DNA of 64,000 bases from Lolium rigidum (Eukaryota > Streptophyta > Magnoliopsida > Poales > Poaceae). Shown here in pieces: positions 33,466 to 45,580 of this stretch. Made by a program: the position numbers and the translations under genes. The stretch covers positions 265,986,736 to 266,050,735 of the forward strand of contig NC_061508.1 in assembly GCF_022539505.1 (NCBI RefSeq), read 5' to 3'. The stretch's first letter is position 1. Each line of letters begins with the position of its first letter. The notes below the pieces were generated by a model. The model made no database searches, had not been told where the DNA came from, and worked only from the letters and a program-made list of their open reading frames with translations.

Positions 33466-34355
33466 TGTCGGGGGGAAGACCCCGGGTAGGGCAATGGACG
33501 CGGAGCAGCCGGCTAGAGGTGGGCCGGTTCGCGGCAAAGGCCGGCTGAGGTGCAGCCGGCTGGAGCCGTGGCCGGCTACTTCAGAAGCCGGCTGGCTCCA
33601 AGTTCTAGTCGGCCTGGCTACGGCCGTCTGCGCTGTGGCTGGGCCGGCTTCTACAAGCCATATCCGACTGGGGACTGTACCTCAGACCGACTCGAGGCTG
33701 GCGAGTCTTGCTTGAGAAGGAACCGGGTAGGTGGTCCGGGTTCAAAGGTCCACGCTGACCTCATCTCCCGCAAAGCGCGGGGCACTGTAGAGCAACAGTG
33801 CCACGCGACGGACAGGCCATCATCGCCTACGACGGTCTGTACCGGCTACAGGACATGATGGCGACAGGGACACCTCCTCGCCATGCCGCTGACCCCCTCT
33901 GGCGGACGGGACAGGCCACCATGCCTCAACGGCTCCATGACGTCAACTCCTCGGGAAGGAGCGGAAGCCGGAGACGGCCAAGCCGGCCAGTAGACCATAG
34001 GGACTTCTATGTAAAGTGCCAGCGCCTATATAAGCTGGGCTACCCCCTCGTGCGGGGGACGATCGATCATTCTCCCTCCATTCCAGACTTAGCGCTACTC
34101 GAGGAGAGAGACCTTCGTCTACCTTAGCCTCCCCGAGCAGCCGGACACAGCTCTAGGAGCACCATTGTATTGTGTTATTACCATATACACTCATAGCGAG
34201 GAGTAGAGGTGTTACCTCCATCGGAGGGCCTCGAACTCGGGTACGTCGACCGTGTCACTCGTGCCCATACCCGCTTCCGGATACCACCGTGAGACCATCT
34301 AGGAACCACCTTCGATTAGCCACCCTATGGCATATGCCGTGACGATACCACGACA
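33466..34355 (+). mobile_element. Middle (shared) LTR of the Tat array
   Basis: 890 bp, preceded by the purine-rich AGCTTCGGGGGCTAA of unit 1 and followed by the primer site of unit 2. It therefore serves as 3' LTR of one unit and 5' LTR of the other. No target duplication flanks it. Confidence 0.9.
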
Positions 34356-34357
34356 TT

Positions 34358-34374
34358 TGGCGCCCACGTGGGGC
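34358..34374 (+). other. Primer binding site, tRNA-Lys type, Tat unit 2
   Basis: TGGCGCCCACGTGGGGC, the unit 1 site with one C missing. Confidence 0.7.
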
Positions 34375-36713
34375 CTTCAGCGTCTGCGGCCGGTGTCTTC
34401 ATCCGGACGGGCCTCACCATCACCACCGGTGAGCGGGTCGCTTCAGGCTTGATCTGGAGATTCGGCTCCCTCGACTGCATCAGCGACAACGCTGGTTGCT
34501 TCGCCGACCGGCCGTTCCCTGCCGGCGGCAAAATCATCAGCTTCGGCGGCTTCGACGTCTACGTCGCCACCGTCGCACCACCGCGCTATCCGCGCCAGAT
34601 CCTGCGCTGCGCAAGCCCTCCCCCTGGAGCCGGCGCCAGCCTCACCGCCGCCGGCCCCTGCATCATGCATGAGGTCATGGCAGCCGGCGACGAATAGCCC
34701 ACCAAGTCCACGCGCATCCGCGGCCCCGACTTGGAGCGCAACGTCGGCGGGCACGCGTCCGCATCAGGCGCAAAGCCGCCACCACCACCATCCCGGCTGG
34801 AGGAAGTCCGGGCGAAGCTGAGCACGCCGCTCACAACCGGCGCCGGCGCCGACGCCGCCACCGTCGAGGCGGACCTGGAGGCGCACCGCGTGCTCCTCCT
34901 CAAGCAGACCGAGGAGCTGGCTGCTGCTAAGCGCCAGTGGGAGATCACCCAGCGCGAGTACAACCGCGCCCACGGCCTCACCCCAGGCGGCGACAACCCC
35001 AGCCGAGCCGGCCAGATCCGCCGCAGAGGCCGCGACCTAGGCGCCGAGATCGACCGCGACGGCGCGGATGCGCCGGCTCCGTCAATGGAGCTGCCCCTCT
35101 ACAACACCCCCGACAAGAACATGCTCGCGGCCGAAGCCGCCGCAGAAGAGCTGCACCGCCTCGAGGGCGAAGAGTTACGCCGCCAGACCGAGCGGGTGAC
35201 TGATTTGCTGAAGGCTGCCAACCGGCAGTCCAAAGACCCCAGGTACGCCCAAGATCCCAGAGCTTCTCACGCTCGTGGTGCCGCAGGCAATGCCAGGGAC
35301 ACGGCCGAGTCCATCTCCCCAGCACCAAGCCGGCGCAACGACTCCCGCGCTACACACGCGAGCTCAAGCCGGCCGAGCCGCCAGCCAGGCGGCGGCAGCA
35401 GCCGCAGCCGGCCTCCACCAAGCCGGAACCAGGAGCAAGACTCCGAGCCTCGACGCCAGCACCGGCCGGTTCCAGAAGCCAGCGGCGCTCGCCAGCCGGC
35501 ACGTTCCCGGCTGGGCCCGCGCATCGAGCCGGCAGACGCCCGAGATCGCCTCGACCGATCGGTCGAATCCCGCATTGCGGAAGAAGAGGGGCCAGCCGGT
35601 CCAAAATGCTTCGGGCCCCGCATCGCCAACGAGCCCATGATCGACGGCTTCCAGCTCCCGCGCGACACCCCCAAGTACGACGGCACTGCCAAGCCGGAGG
35701 ACTGGCTGCTGGACTACTCCACCGCAGTCGGCATCGCCCGGGGCAACAAGCGCTGGGCGGTACGCTACTCCCCCCTGATGCTGGTCGGCTCCGCCCGCAC
35801 CTGGCTCAACAACCTACCAGCCGGCAGCATCAACGGCTGGCTGGATTTCGAAGAGGCCTTCATCAGCAACTTCACCGGCACCTATCGCCGGCCGGGTCGC
35901 CCTCAGCAGCTTGAGATGTGCAAGCAGGGCCCGGACGAGACGGACCGCGCATACCTGACGCGCTGGTGCGAAATGCGCAACTCCTGCGAGGGTGTGCATG
36001 AGATCCAAGCCATCAGCTTCTTCATGGGAGGCTGCCGGCCCAACACCATGCTGTGGCACAAGCTGCGCCGCAGCGACCCCAAGTCGATGGCCGCCTTGAT
36101 GGCCATCGCCGACAAGTACGCGCTGGCCGAGGAAGCCGGCAAGGCGCCGGCTGATATTTCACCAGCTCCGCCAAGGCGGGACAACAACAAGCCGGCCGAG
36201 CACAAGCCGGCCGAGGGCGGCTCGCATGGCAGCCGGCGGGACAACTACCGCGGCAAGCGGCACAGCGACCAGCCGGACCGCCGGTACGGTTCCGCCCATG
36301 TGGCAGCCGTGTCGGACCATGCGGCGGCTGGCGGCAGCCGGCGACAGAAGCAAGACCGGCAGTGGAAGCCGAAGTACACCTTCGAGCAGATGCTCGACTC
36401 GCCATGCAAGTACCACAGCGGCAAGAACCCCTCGAACCACACCACCCGCGACTGCCACTTCATGAAGCGGCTGACAAGCGGCGAGCCCCTCCCGCCCCCA
36501 CCCCCGCCTCCTCCAGCCGGCGGGCCGGGTGGCCAAGCCGGCGCAGAGAACGCCAACCTCGAGCACCACGAGGCTAACCAAGTGCAACATGGCCGCTACT
36601 TGGCCGAGGATGCCACCTACATCATCTTCACCTCCGAGCCCGAGGACAAGACGAGCCAGCGAGCCGTTCCCTCGAGGTCAACGCGGTCATCCCGCCGGTC
36701 CCCCAGTACCTAA
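34368..36713 (+). pseudogene. gag: gag of Tat unit 2
   Basis: The same frame is open from just after the primer site to 36713, apart from one TAG at 34695-34697 that is also present in unit 1. Order: a Glu/Arg-rich coiled segment, an Arg/Ser/Pro-rich linker (about 35290-35560), the capsid core starting PMIDGFQLPRDTPKYDG at about 35634, a basic Gly/Arg-rich region, and a zinc-finger-like C-x2-H-x7-H-x4-C motif (CKYH...HTTRDC) near 36406-36456. A poly-Pro run follows (36490-36515). A 1-base loss near 36670 shifts the frame before the protease. This is the best gag copy in the window. Confidence 0.8.
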
Positions 36714-37432
36714 ACTGGTCAGAGCAGGCCATCACATTTGATCGCCGCGACACACCGGCTGTCCTGCCAAAGCCGGGCAGCTACGCCATGGTCCTCGACC
36801 CCACCATTGGCACGACCCGGCGCAGCGTGCGCTTCTCGCGCGTCCTCATCGACGGGGGCAGCAGCATCAACATCCTCTACCGCGACACCGCCCGCAAGCT
36901 AGGCATCCAAGAAGCCGAGCTGCGTCCCACCCCCGCCGTCTTCCATGGCATCGTGCCAGGCCACTGCTGCCAGCCGATCAGCCGGATCACGCTGGAGGTG
37001 ATGTTCGGGAAGCCGGATCACTTCCGCACCGAAAGGATTGAGTTCGAGGTGGTGGACCTCGTGAGTCCCTACCACGCGCTCCTGGGCAGGCCAGCCCTGA
37101 CCAAGTTCATGGCGGTGCCCCACTATGGATACCTGAAGATGAAGCTGCCCGGCCCTAAAGGGGTCATCACCGTAGCCGGCGACTATCGCCGCTCCATGGA
37201 CTGCGCCACGCAGAGCTCCAAGATGGCCCAGACGCTGGTCATCGCCACCGAGAAGCAGCTCATCCACGACGCCGTCGCCACGGCTAAGGCCGCGCAGGCG
37301 GACATGCCGGCTGTGGGCAACCCGGCTGGGATGACTCACTTCCAGCCGGCCGACAACACCAAGAAGATCCTGCTCGACCCGGCGCAGCCGGACAAGTACG
37401 TCACCATCGGTTCCGGCTTGAGCAGCAAATAG
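36714..37432 (+). pseudogene. Protease region of Tat unit 2
   Basis: The motif D-G-G-S-S has its Asp at 36851-36853. The frame is open from 36788 to TAG 37430-37432 and covers the whole domain up to the RT leader. The terminal TAG interrupts what should be one polyprotein and is identical in unit 1. Confidence 0.78.
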
Positions 37433-38437
37433 GAAGGCGAGCTCACCAGCTTCCTCCGTGAGAATCGGGACATCTTCGCATGGTCTCCAAGGGACATGCC
37501 GGGTGTACCGAGGAGTTGGCTGAGAACCACCTCCACGTCAGGCCTGAAGCCAAGCCGGTGAAGCAGCCTCTCAGGCGCTTCGCCGAAGAACGAAGGAAGG
37601 CCATCGGTGAAGAAATCGCCCGGCTTCTAGCTGCCGGCTTCATCATGGAAGTGCTGCACCCGGACTGGCTGGCGAACCCAGTCCTGGTTTTGAAGAAGAA
37701 CTTCTCCTGGCGCATGTGTATCGACTACACCAGCCTCAACAAGGTGTGCCCGAAGGATCCCTTCCCCCTGCCGCGCATAGATCAAGTTATAGACTCGACT
37801 GCCGGCTGTGAACTGTTGTCTTTTCTAGATGCCTATTCGGGCTACCACCGGATTCCTTTGAATCCGGTTGATCAAATAAAGACTTCGTTCATTACCCCGT
37901 ACGGGGCTTACTTGCTACACGACTATGCCATTCGGCTTGAAAAATGCAGGCGCCACCTACCAAAGGTGCATGCAAAAATGTTTGCAGGATCAAATCGGCA
38001 GAAATGTTCACGCATATGTGGATGATGTCGTTGTAAAAACCAAGGAGATGCCTACCCTCCTTGATGACTTGAGAGAAACCTTCACCAATCTGCGAAGATT
38101 CCGGATTAAGCTCAACCCGGCCAAGTGCACGTTCGGCGTGCCAGCCAGCCAACTCCTGGGCTACCTCGTCTCTCAGCGAGGAATCGAAGCCAACCCGGAG
38201 AAGATCGGTGCCATTGAGAAGATGGAGCTGCCGCGGTGCCTCAAGGACGTCCAGAAGTTCACCGGATGCCTGGCCTCCTTGAGCCGCTTCGTCAGCCGGC
38301 TGGGAGAGAAGGCACTGCCCCTGTACCAGCTGCTGAAAAAATCGGACAAATTCGTCTGGTCACCACAGGCGGATGAAGCCTTCCGTGACTTGAAGCGCGT
38401 GCTCTCAACCGCGCCCATCCTCGCATCGCGTGGTTAG
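37433..38437 (+). pseudogene. Reverse transcriptase of Tat unit 2
   Basis: RT motifs are in the same order as in unit 1, with FLDAYSGYHRIPLNP and Y-V-D-D at 38015-38026. A 1-base shift near 37910 splits the frame into 37480-38025 and 37925-38437. The connection and thumb region (KCTFGVPASQLLGYLVSQRG, ANPEKIGAIEKMELP) is intact. It ends with the same ASRG-TAG junction as unit 1. Confidence 0.8.
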
Positions 38438-39290
38438 CGTCGTCCTGGTGGTGGAGCGTAAGGAGGCCGGCAAGGAAGCCGGCAAGGAAGCGAGTCGGTC
38501 CAGCGCCCGGTCTACTACCTTAGCGAAGTGCTGTCCCAGTCGAAGCAAAACTACCCCCACTACCAGAAGGTCACATACGGCGTATACATGGCGGCCAAGA
38601 AGCTCAAGCACTACTTCCAGGAGCATCCCATCAAGGTGGTGGCCACAGCACCCTTGGCGGAAATCATTGGTAGCAAGGACGTCAATGGCCGGGTCGCCAA
38701 GTGGGCCCTGGAGCTAGCCGCCCACACCATCATCTACGAGCCGCGCACGGCCATCAAGTCACAGATCCTCGCGGACTTCTTCGTCGACTGGGCCGAGATG
38801 CAATACTTGCCGCCTGTGCCTGACTCCACGCACTGGAAGCTGCACTTTGACGGCTCAAAGATGCGAAACGGCTTGGGAGCCGGCATCGTCATCACCTCCC
38901 CCAAGGGAGATCGGCTGGACTACGTCCTGCAGATCCACTTCGCCGCATCCAATAATGTGGCGGAGTACGAGGCGCTCATTCATGGGCTGAAGCTGGCCAA
39001 GGAGATCGGCGTGCGTCGCATCCTTTGCTTCGGTGACTCCGACTTGGTTATACAGCAAGCATCGGGCGACTGGGACGCGAAGGACGCCAACATGGCCTCG
39101 TACCGCTTCCACGTCCAGCAGCTATCCGGCTTCTTCGATGGCTGTGAATTTCATCATGTGCCACGAGCAAACAACGAGGCGGCAGACGCCCTATCCAAGA
39201 TTGGCTCAACCCGGCAAGCCATTCTGCCGGGCATTGCCTTAGCGGTCCTCAAGAAACCGTCCATCATACCGTCACCGGACTCGGATTCCA
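38438..39290 (+). pseudogene. RNase H and additional RNase H of Tat unit 2
   Basis: An open frame from 38528 covers the rest of the first RNase H and the complete second one: HFDGSKMRNGLGAGIVITSPKG, AEYEALIHGLKLAKEIG, CFGDSDLV and HHVPRANNEAADALSKIG, with acidic residues at the usual places. The first RNase H lacks its N-terminal strand in both units. Confidence 0.75.
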
Positions 39291-39298
39291 TATTCGTG

Positions 39299-39490
39299 CC
39301 GGCTGACCCGGGGGCCTCTCAGCCGAACCCGGGGGCTTCATCGCCCAAGTCGGGGGCTTATCAGCCGAACCCGCCGGCTCCACAGCCGAACCCGGGGGCT
39401 TCTCAGTCCAACGCGGGGGCTTCTCAGCCAAACTCGGGGGCTTTTCAGCCGAACCCGCCGGCTTCACAGCCGAACCCGGCGACCATGCAG
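39299..39490 (+). repeat. Coding QPNPGAS repeats between RNase H and integrase, unit 2
   Basis: About eight imperfect repeats of 7-8 codons around S-Q-P-N-P-G-A, encoded by units such as TCTCAGCCGAACCCGGGGGC. The frame stays open through the tract, giving a flexible Pro/Asn/Ser-rich linker ahead of the integrase. Confidence 0.8.
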
Positions 39491-40824
39491 TCGAATCCGG
39501 AAGCTCCGAAGATGGAGGCCTTGGTGGTCGGCGTATTCGAAATAAAATGCGTACCATCATGGGCACAAGAATTCCTCTCCTACCTCACCGATGGTGTGCT
39601 GCCCAATGATAGGGTCCAAGCCAGGCAGATTGAGAGAAGGGCCAAGGCCTATACAATCATCAACCACGAGCTGTACAAACGCAGCGTAAGTGGGGTGCTC
39701 CAGCGGTGCGTCGAGCCGGCTGAAGGGATTGAACTCCTACGGGAAATCCACCGGGGAGAGTGCGGCCACCACGCCTCCTCCGAGCCATAGTGGCCAAAGC
39801 CTTCCGGCACGGTTTTGCTGGCCGACTACGCTCGGAGACGCGAGAAGAACTGGTGAAGAAGTGCAACGGCTGCCAACGCTTTGCCAAGCAAAAGAACACT
39901 CCGGCTTCCGCCTTGAAGACCATCCCCATTACTTGGCCATTTGCCGTATGGGGCCTGGATATGGTGGGCCCATTCAAAACAGCCCGAGCGGCATGACTCA
40001 TCTCTTGGTGATGATTGATAAATTCACTAAGTGGATCGAAGCCAAACCAATCAAGAAGGCTGGACGGCTCCACAGCTGTCACATTCCTCAAGGAGATAAT
40101 CGTGAGATACGGCTACCCCCATAGCATTATCACCGACAACGGCGGCAATTTCGCCGAAGGCGTCTTCAAACGCTATTGCGGGGAGATGGGGATCCAAATG
40201 GACCTATCATCCGTAGCACATCCGGAGTCAAACGGCCAAGTAGAGAAAGCAAACGGCTTGATCCTAGCCGGCATCCGGCCCCGGCTGGTGGAGCCGCTTG
40301 AGCGCTCAGCCGGCTGCTGGATTGAAGAGCTGCCCAGCGTACTGTGGAGCCTGCGCACGACGCCAAACCGCTCAGTCGGCTTCACACCCTTCTTCCTCGT
40401 ATACGGGGCCGAAGCCGTCCTGCCGACTGATATCGAGCACGACGCGCCAAGGATCAAGCTATACACAGAAGCTGAAGCCAAAGAAGCTCGTGAAGATGGG
40501 GTCGACCTGGTTGAAGAGATCCGGCTGATGGCTGAATCCAGGTCTACCGTATACCAGCAAAGCCTCCGACGCTATCACAGCCGGAAGGTCAAGTCCTTAG
40601 CATTCCGAGAAGGAGACCTAGTGCTCCGGCTGATCCAGCGGACAGCCGGACAGCATAAACTATCATCCCCATGGGAGGGTCCCTTCATCGTGAGCAAGGC
40701 GGTAGGCAATGATTCCTACTATCTCATAGATGCTCAAGAGGCTAAGAAAAACAAGGCGAACAAAACTGACGAGGAGACTAAACGTCCCTGGAACGTCGGG
40801 TTGCTTCGACCATTTTATACTTGA
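39491..40824 (+). pseudogene. Integrase of Tat unit 2
   Basis: The same domains as in unit 1. The zinc-binding N-terminus is disrupted by shifts near 39780, 39815 and 39990. The catalytic region from TAVTFLKEIIVRYGYPH through TDNGGNF, NGQVEKANG and the full C-terminal domain to LRPFYT is open in one frame (40015-40824). The TDNGSNF of unit 1 is TDNGGNF here. Confidence 0.8.
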
Positions 40825-41421
40825 GAGCAGGAATGTATGTATCCCTCGTACTCCCTTTTGTAAGTCATGAAAAAGCAAGCGCTAAGAGCGCTGATTTCGA
40901 CAAGTTTTTCGCCTACTCTACTATTTTTGCCGATTGGCTAACACCCTCTCACGCGGCCGGCTTAGTAACGTGATCCGGTTTCCGACAGCCGGCTTCCGAC
41001 CAGCTACAGACCGCAACCCGGCTGTCCGGCTGGCGGGAGTAAGTGCCTAGGGAGCCGGCACGCGAAAGACGGTTAAGGGAAAGAGTGAAAGCGAATCGTT
41101 TCTTGCACAACTTTTCATAAGTGTCGGATTGCCGAATTCGACTTATTCGACTGAAGTACTGTCGGCCTCACCCAGCGGCCCGCTCTTGATCCGGCGACGG
41201 ACCGCAAGTCGGACGTACGATCGGCAAGGGAACAGCCAAAGAGTGGGGCGGATGGGAAAAAGCGGACAAGTCGGAAGAAAGCAAGCCGGCACACAAATGA
41301 TTAACCAAACACATTAAAGTGTGCCCTAATAAAAGGATAATAATACTGTCTTACATATGCACCCGGCATCCCGGGGATTTAACGAATTGTCTTGCAAAAG
41401 CGCAAAGAAAACAGGTGAAAG
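40825..41421. other. Intergenic region between convergent genes, unit 2
   Basis: Counterpart of 28192-28789, nearly identical, with no reading frame I can support. The inverted GCAAGCGCTAAGAGCGC near 40878 forms a short GCGCT/AGCGC hairpin that is present in both units. Confidence 0.5.
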
Positions 41422-44400
41422 CTAAACACCGGCTGGATCAGGACCAGCCGGGGGAGCATCAGCGTAGCCGGCTGCCGGATCATCCTCAGGCACATCTTCC
41501 GCCTCCTCATCCTCCGCCTCTTCCTCATCGTCGTCGGATGGTGGATTCGGGTCCGCGATGAAGATAGCCTTGTCGACGAAGTCGGCAATGGCGCGAGCAC
41601 GGGCGAGCCGAGCGGTTTGTTCTGCGGCTGGGAGCTTGTCCTCCACGTCGGCGCGCCGGTACTCCAACCGGTCGAGGCTAACCTCGTTATACCAGGAGAG
41701 CACAAACGACGGCGCCATATCAGCTCCGGCGCGCGCGGCCGACTCCTTCCGGTCCGAGAAGCGGTCGGGAGCCCTCTCTAGCCGGGCGATGAGGTTGGAG
41801 AGGTCTTGCGGCAGCGTCTTCGTCGGCCACGGCAGCCGGATCAGCTCTTCCGCCGCCTTCCGCAGCTCCCGGCCAAGCTTGGTGATTGGCTCCACACGGG
41901 CGGCCATGGACGACAAATAATCATCCATGGTGAAGCAATCGGAGCTCTGCTCCCCGGTGGCCTGCCGGCGCTCCTCCCGCGCCACCGCCAGCAGCTGCTA
42001 ACGCCGCCTCCCGCGCCTCGGGGAAGGCCGGCTGCAAAAAAGAAACACATCAGAAATCAGAGAAGCCGGAAAAAGGCAGAAAAATGCAAATTTTCGAAGT
42101 CCTAAAGTAAAACTGGCGGCAGCCGGCAAGGTCCGACTGCCCCCAGCCTGAAGATGGAGATCCCGAAGCTCTAAAAAGTAAGCCTGGCGGCAGCCGGCAA
42201 GGACCGACTGCCCCCAGCCTGAAGATGGAGATTTCGAAGTAAAAAGGAAAAAAGCCTGGCGGCAGCCGGCAAGAACCGACTGCCCCCAGCCTGAAGATGG
42301 AGATATCGGAAAAACCAAAGTTTCGCCGCCGGCTGCTAACCTAAGCCGGCAGCCGACGGCCGAAAGCCGGCAAAGGGAAAGGCATAAGATAAAAGACTCA
42401 CCCGCCAAGCCACGGTCGAGCGCGCTAATTTCCTCCACCCACCGCTTGGCGGTGGCCGACGACTCATTGGACTTGGTGGTCACCTCTTCACGAGCGCAAG
42501 CCGCTGTCGTTCCACCTCCTCCGGCCACTTGCTCGGGCCCTCCGAGTTTCTCCTCCCCGTCCTTCTTGAGGGCGGCAAGTTCCTTGAGGTGGTTAGCCTC
42601 AAGAAGGCGCAGCCGCTTCAGCTCCCCATCAGCCACCTTCAGCTTGGCGGCAGCAGCCCGGCCCGTTTCCTCGCTCAAGGCGCATTGGACACGGGCGGCT
42701 CGGGATCCGACTCCGGCTGCGGGACCGGGCGGCCTCGGCTGCAAGCCGGCAAAAGCAAGCCATCGGCAAAAAAGAAACCTAACAGAAAAAGAGCAAGTCA
42801 AAAGAAAGAAAACCCTACCCTTGGCATCCTTCAGCTCACGGGCCAGGCCGGCCATCTCAATTTTGGCCTTGTGGTAGCTGGTCATGACCTGATTATACAA
42901 AACGGTATGCCGCTCCGTGACCGCCTGAGAGAAGCAAAAAGTCAGATATCTAGGCGAAGCCCGGGCCGGCCCCAAGCAGCCGGCCCATGCCTCGGAGGGC
43001 TACCAGGATAGCAACAACTGAAAAAAGTCAAGACAAAACACTCACCTTGTCGGCCTCCTCCAACTTCGCCAGGTTGGTCAGGGTCTCGGTGGCCCTGGCC
43101 CTGAGGTTGGCGCGGAAGCCGGGAGAAAAGCATCTTCATGGGCGCCACGCCCGGCTGCCCCTCCCGGCTGGTCACCTCCCAGGCGTCCGCCTGGTGCCAC
43201 GCCTTCTCCATCGTGCCAGCTGAGCCCAGGCTGGAGTCGGAGGCGGATGCCACGTTCAGCAGCCTGGCACCCTTGGCCACGTGGAGGCCCGTCGTCGGCT
43301 CGGACGGCCCCTCCATCCTTACCAGTGCCCGGGAGCCGGCGTCCTTTGCGCGAGCCGGCTCGTCCCTAGCCGGCTCCTCCCTCGTCGGCCCCGAAGATGG
43401 AGGCGGCGCGGTCGAAGCAGTCGGCCCGGTGGGAGCCGTCGTCTCCGGCGCCTGAGGTGCTCCCTCCGGGCTGCTCCCCAGCACCACAACGTTAGGCGCG
43501 GGCCCGCCGACTTCGGTCGCAGGCGGCGCAGCCCCGCCAGCTCCGGCTCCAGTTGCAGGCGGCATACCCCTGCCAGCTCCGGCCGCCTGCTCCACAAACG
43601 GGACACGGCGCGGAAACATGTCGTCCAGGGTCGGCCGGCGCACCGACTCACCCTGGGCGCCGCCGCCAGGCGCCGCAGGAGGCGCAGCTGAAGAAGACGA
43701 CCCCGCAGAAGGCGGCGTAGCCGCAGGCGGCACGATAACAGTAGGCGGCGTGCGCGCGCGCGTAGAGGGCTGCGGGGTTGGCTCCCTCCTCTGCCGCTGA
43801 AGCGGCGACGTGATGGGGGGAGCCTGCCGAGAGCCGCCGCCCTGGGTAAACTTTATCGGAGCCCTAGTTGAACAAACAAGAAAAGATAAATACAGAAAGT
43901 AAGGAAAGAAAAGGAATCAAACAACAAAGAAAAAAGAGCTTACCCGGCTTGCTCCGGAACCCTCCTGGGCGCCTGTCGGCGCTGCTTCTTGGCCTTGGCC
44001 TCCAGCGCGACCGTGGATCCGCCGATGGCCCGCTTCTTCCCCTTGGGCGCCGAAGTCGCCGAGGCGGCAGGCGGCCTCACGCGCAGGGGCACCGCGGGGA
44101 TCGGCCCCGTACCGGACTCCGCCGGCTCCGCCTGCTCCTGCTGCTCCTCCGGTTCGTGCTCCGGTGAGGGCGGCGGGTTGTGCTCCCCCTGGCCGCCTTG
44201 GTCCGGCACCTCCGGCAGATCGTCGTCGCCGGCTTGGTCGCAGGCTGGGTCAGCCGGATCGACATGATCCGGCGTCCAGATCTTCTGCGCCAGGTCGCCA
44301 TCCTCAATACCTTGGCGGACGAAAAGATGAAAGCAAAACAAGATAAATATCAAGTCGGCCACGCAGCCGCAAGCCGGAAGTCGGCCAAAACATCAACTTA

Positions 44401-45277
44401 CCAGCTCTGGCGGCGACTCCCGGTCGTAGGGCGGCAGCCCCCAATCCCAGTTCTCCGGCATGTTGGCCTTGGTGATGTTGTTCACCCGGCGAGCAACCTG
44501 GGCCTTGGTGAGCTCCACCTTCGACGTCCGGGTTGGGTCAAGCCGGCCGGACATGTGCCCGATCTTGTGGACACGCCTCTGGAGCGGCAGCACCCGGCGC
44601 ATGACGTAAGTGCAGAGGAGATCCTCGGCGCTCAGCCGGCCTCCCGTGACACACTCCCCCAAGAAATCCCACAGAAGGTTCACCTCCGCGTCCGGATCCG
44701 CGGACTTGGGGTTGTGGCCCCAGTTGAGCCGGCCGACTGGCGGAGCCGGGTTGTATTCCGGCAGGTTGAGCCGGTCGAAGGCTGGGCTGTCGTTCCGCAC
44801 ATAGAAGAAGGACATCTGCCAGTTCTTCACAGAATCCACAGTCGGGATCCGTGGAAAAGACGTACCCGTGCGAGGATATATGGAGGCGGCGCCGCAGGTC
44901 CTCAGACGGCCTTCAGTCGTCTGCGCCTTGATGTAGAAGAGCCGGCTCCAGAACTCCACATCCGGCCACAAGCCGGCGTAGCCTTCCATGAAAGCCACGT
45001 AGCAGCTGAGAAGGATGAAGGCGTTGGCCGGCAGGTGGTGAGGCTGCAGGCCGAAGAAGTCGAGGAACCGGCGGAAGAAGTTCGAAGCCGGCAAGCCCAA
45101 CCCACGGTCGAGGTGCGCTCCGAAGACCACACGTTCGCCGGGTTCCGGCCTGGGCTCCATCTCGGCGCCAGGCGCCCTCGTAGTCACCCCCGCCGGAATG
45201 CGATGGAGGCGCACGAGCCGCTCGATGTCGTCCTCCCGCATGTAGGAACCCCTCCAAGAGCCGCTTGGTTGAGCCAT
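41422..45277 (-). CDS. Antisense six-exon gene, putative gypsy-type transposon protein, Tat unit 2
   Basis: Minus-strand gene read as exons 45277-44402, 44310-43944, 43841-43046, 42924-42819, 42738-42402 and 42031-41422. Most introns start GTAAG or GTGAG (GTAGG after exon 4) and end CAG or AAG. Exon 1 is fully open and carries a PF04195-like domain (VVFGAHLDRGLGLPASNFFR, LPANAFILLSCYVAFMEGYA). Exon 2 is acidic with a basic end (KGKKRAIGG). Exon 3 is Pro/Ala-rich. Exon 4 is short and helical. Exon 5 is a coiled coil. Exon 6 holds MDDYLSSMAARVEPITKLG and an Asp/Glu-rich tail. An extra G near 43124 shifts exon 3, and exon 5 shows shifts near 42500 and 42700. Antisense ORFs are known in Tat elements; this protein's role is not known. 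Confidence 0.65.
42114..42310 (-). repeat. Three tandem copies of a roughly 60-70-bp unit in an intron, unit 2
   Basis: Same unit and copy number as at 29478-29685, between exons 5 and 6 of the antisense gene. Confidence 0.75.
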
Positions 45278-45573
45278 TGAGGAGGAGGAGGAAGAAGAAG
45301 ACCACGAGAGGCGAAACGGCGAAGAAGAGCCGCTCCTCGCCGGGGGAGATCGCGGTGGAGAAGAGCGCGCCGTCGACACGCGCGGCCCCGTGGCGCCGCA
45401 TTGGCGGAGTAGTGGCGGTAGCTCGGCGGAGGAACGTCGGGGCGACCGCCCGCCGGAGTCCGCCAGGGAAACGATGGAGTAGCCGCGCCGGATCGGTGGA
45501 AAGCTCGAGCGGGAGAAGGAGCGGAGTGAGAGCGCGAGGAAGAAGAAGGACGCCTCGATACCGCTCCGGTGGC

Positions 45574-45580
45574 ATTTATA
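45574..45580 (-). promoter_or_regulatory. TATA box of the antisense gene, unit 2
   Basis: Minus-strand TATAAAT, about 300 bases before the ATG at 45277, identical in context to 32940-32946. Confidence 0.6.
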
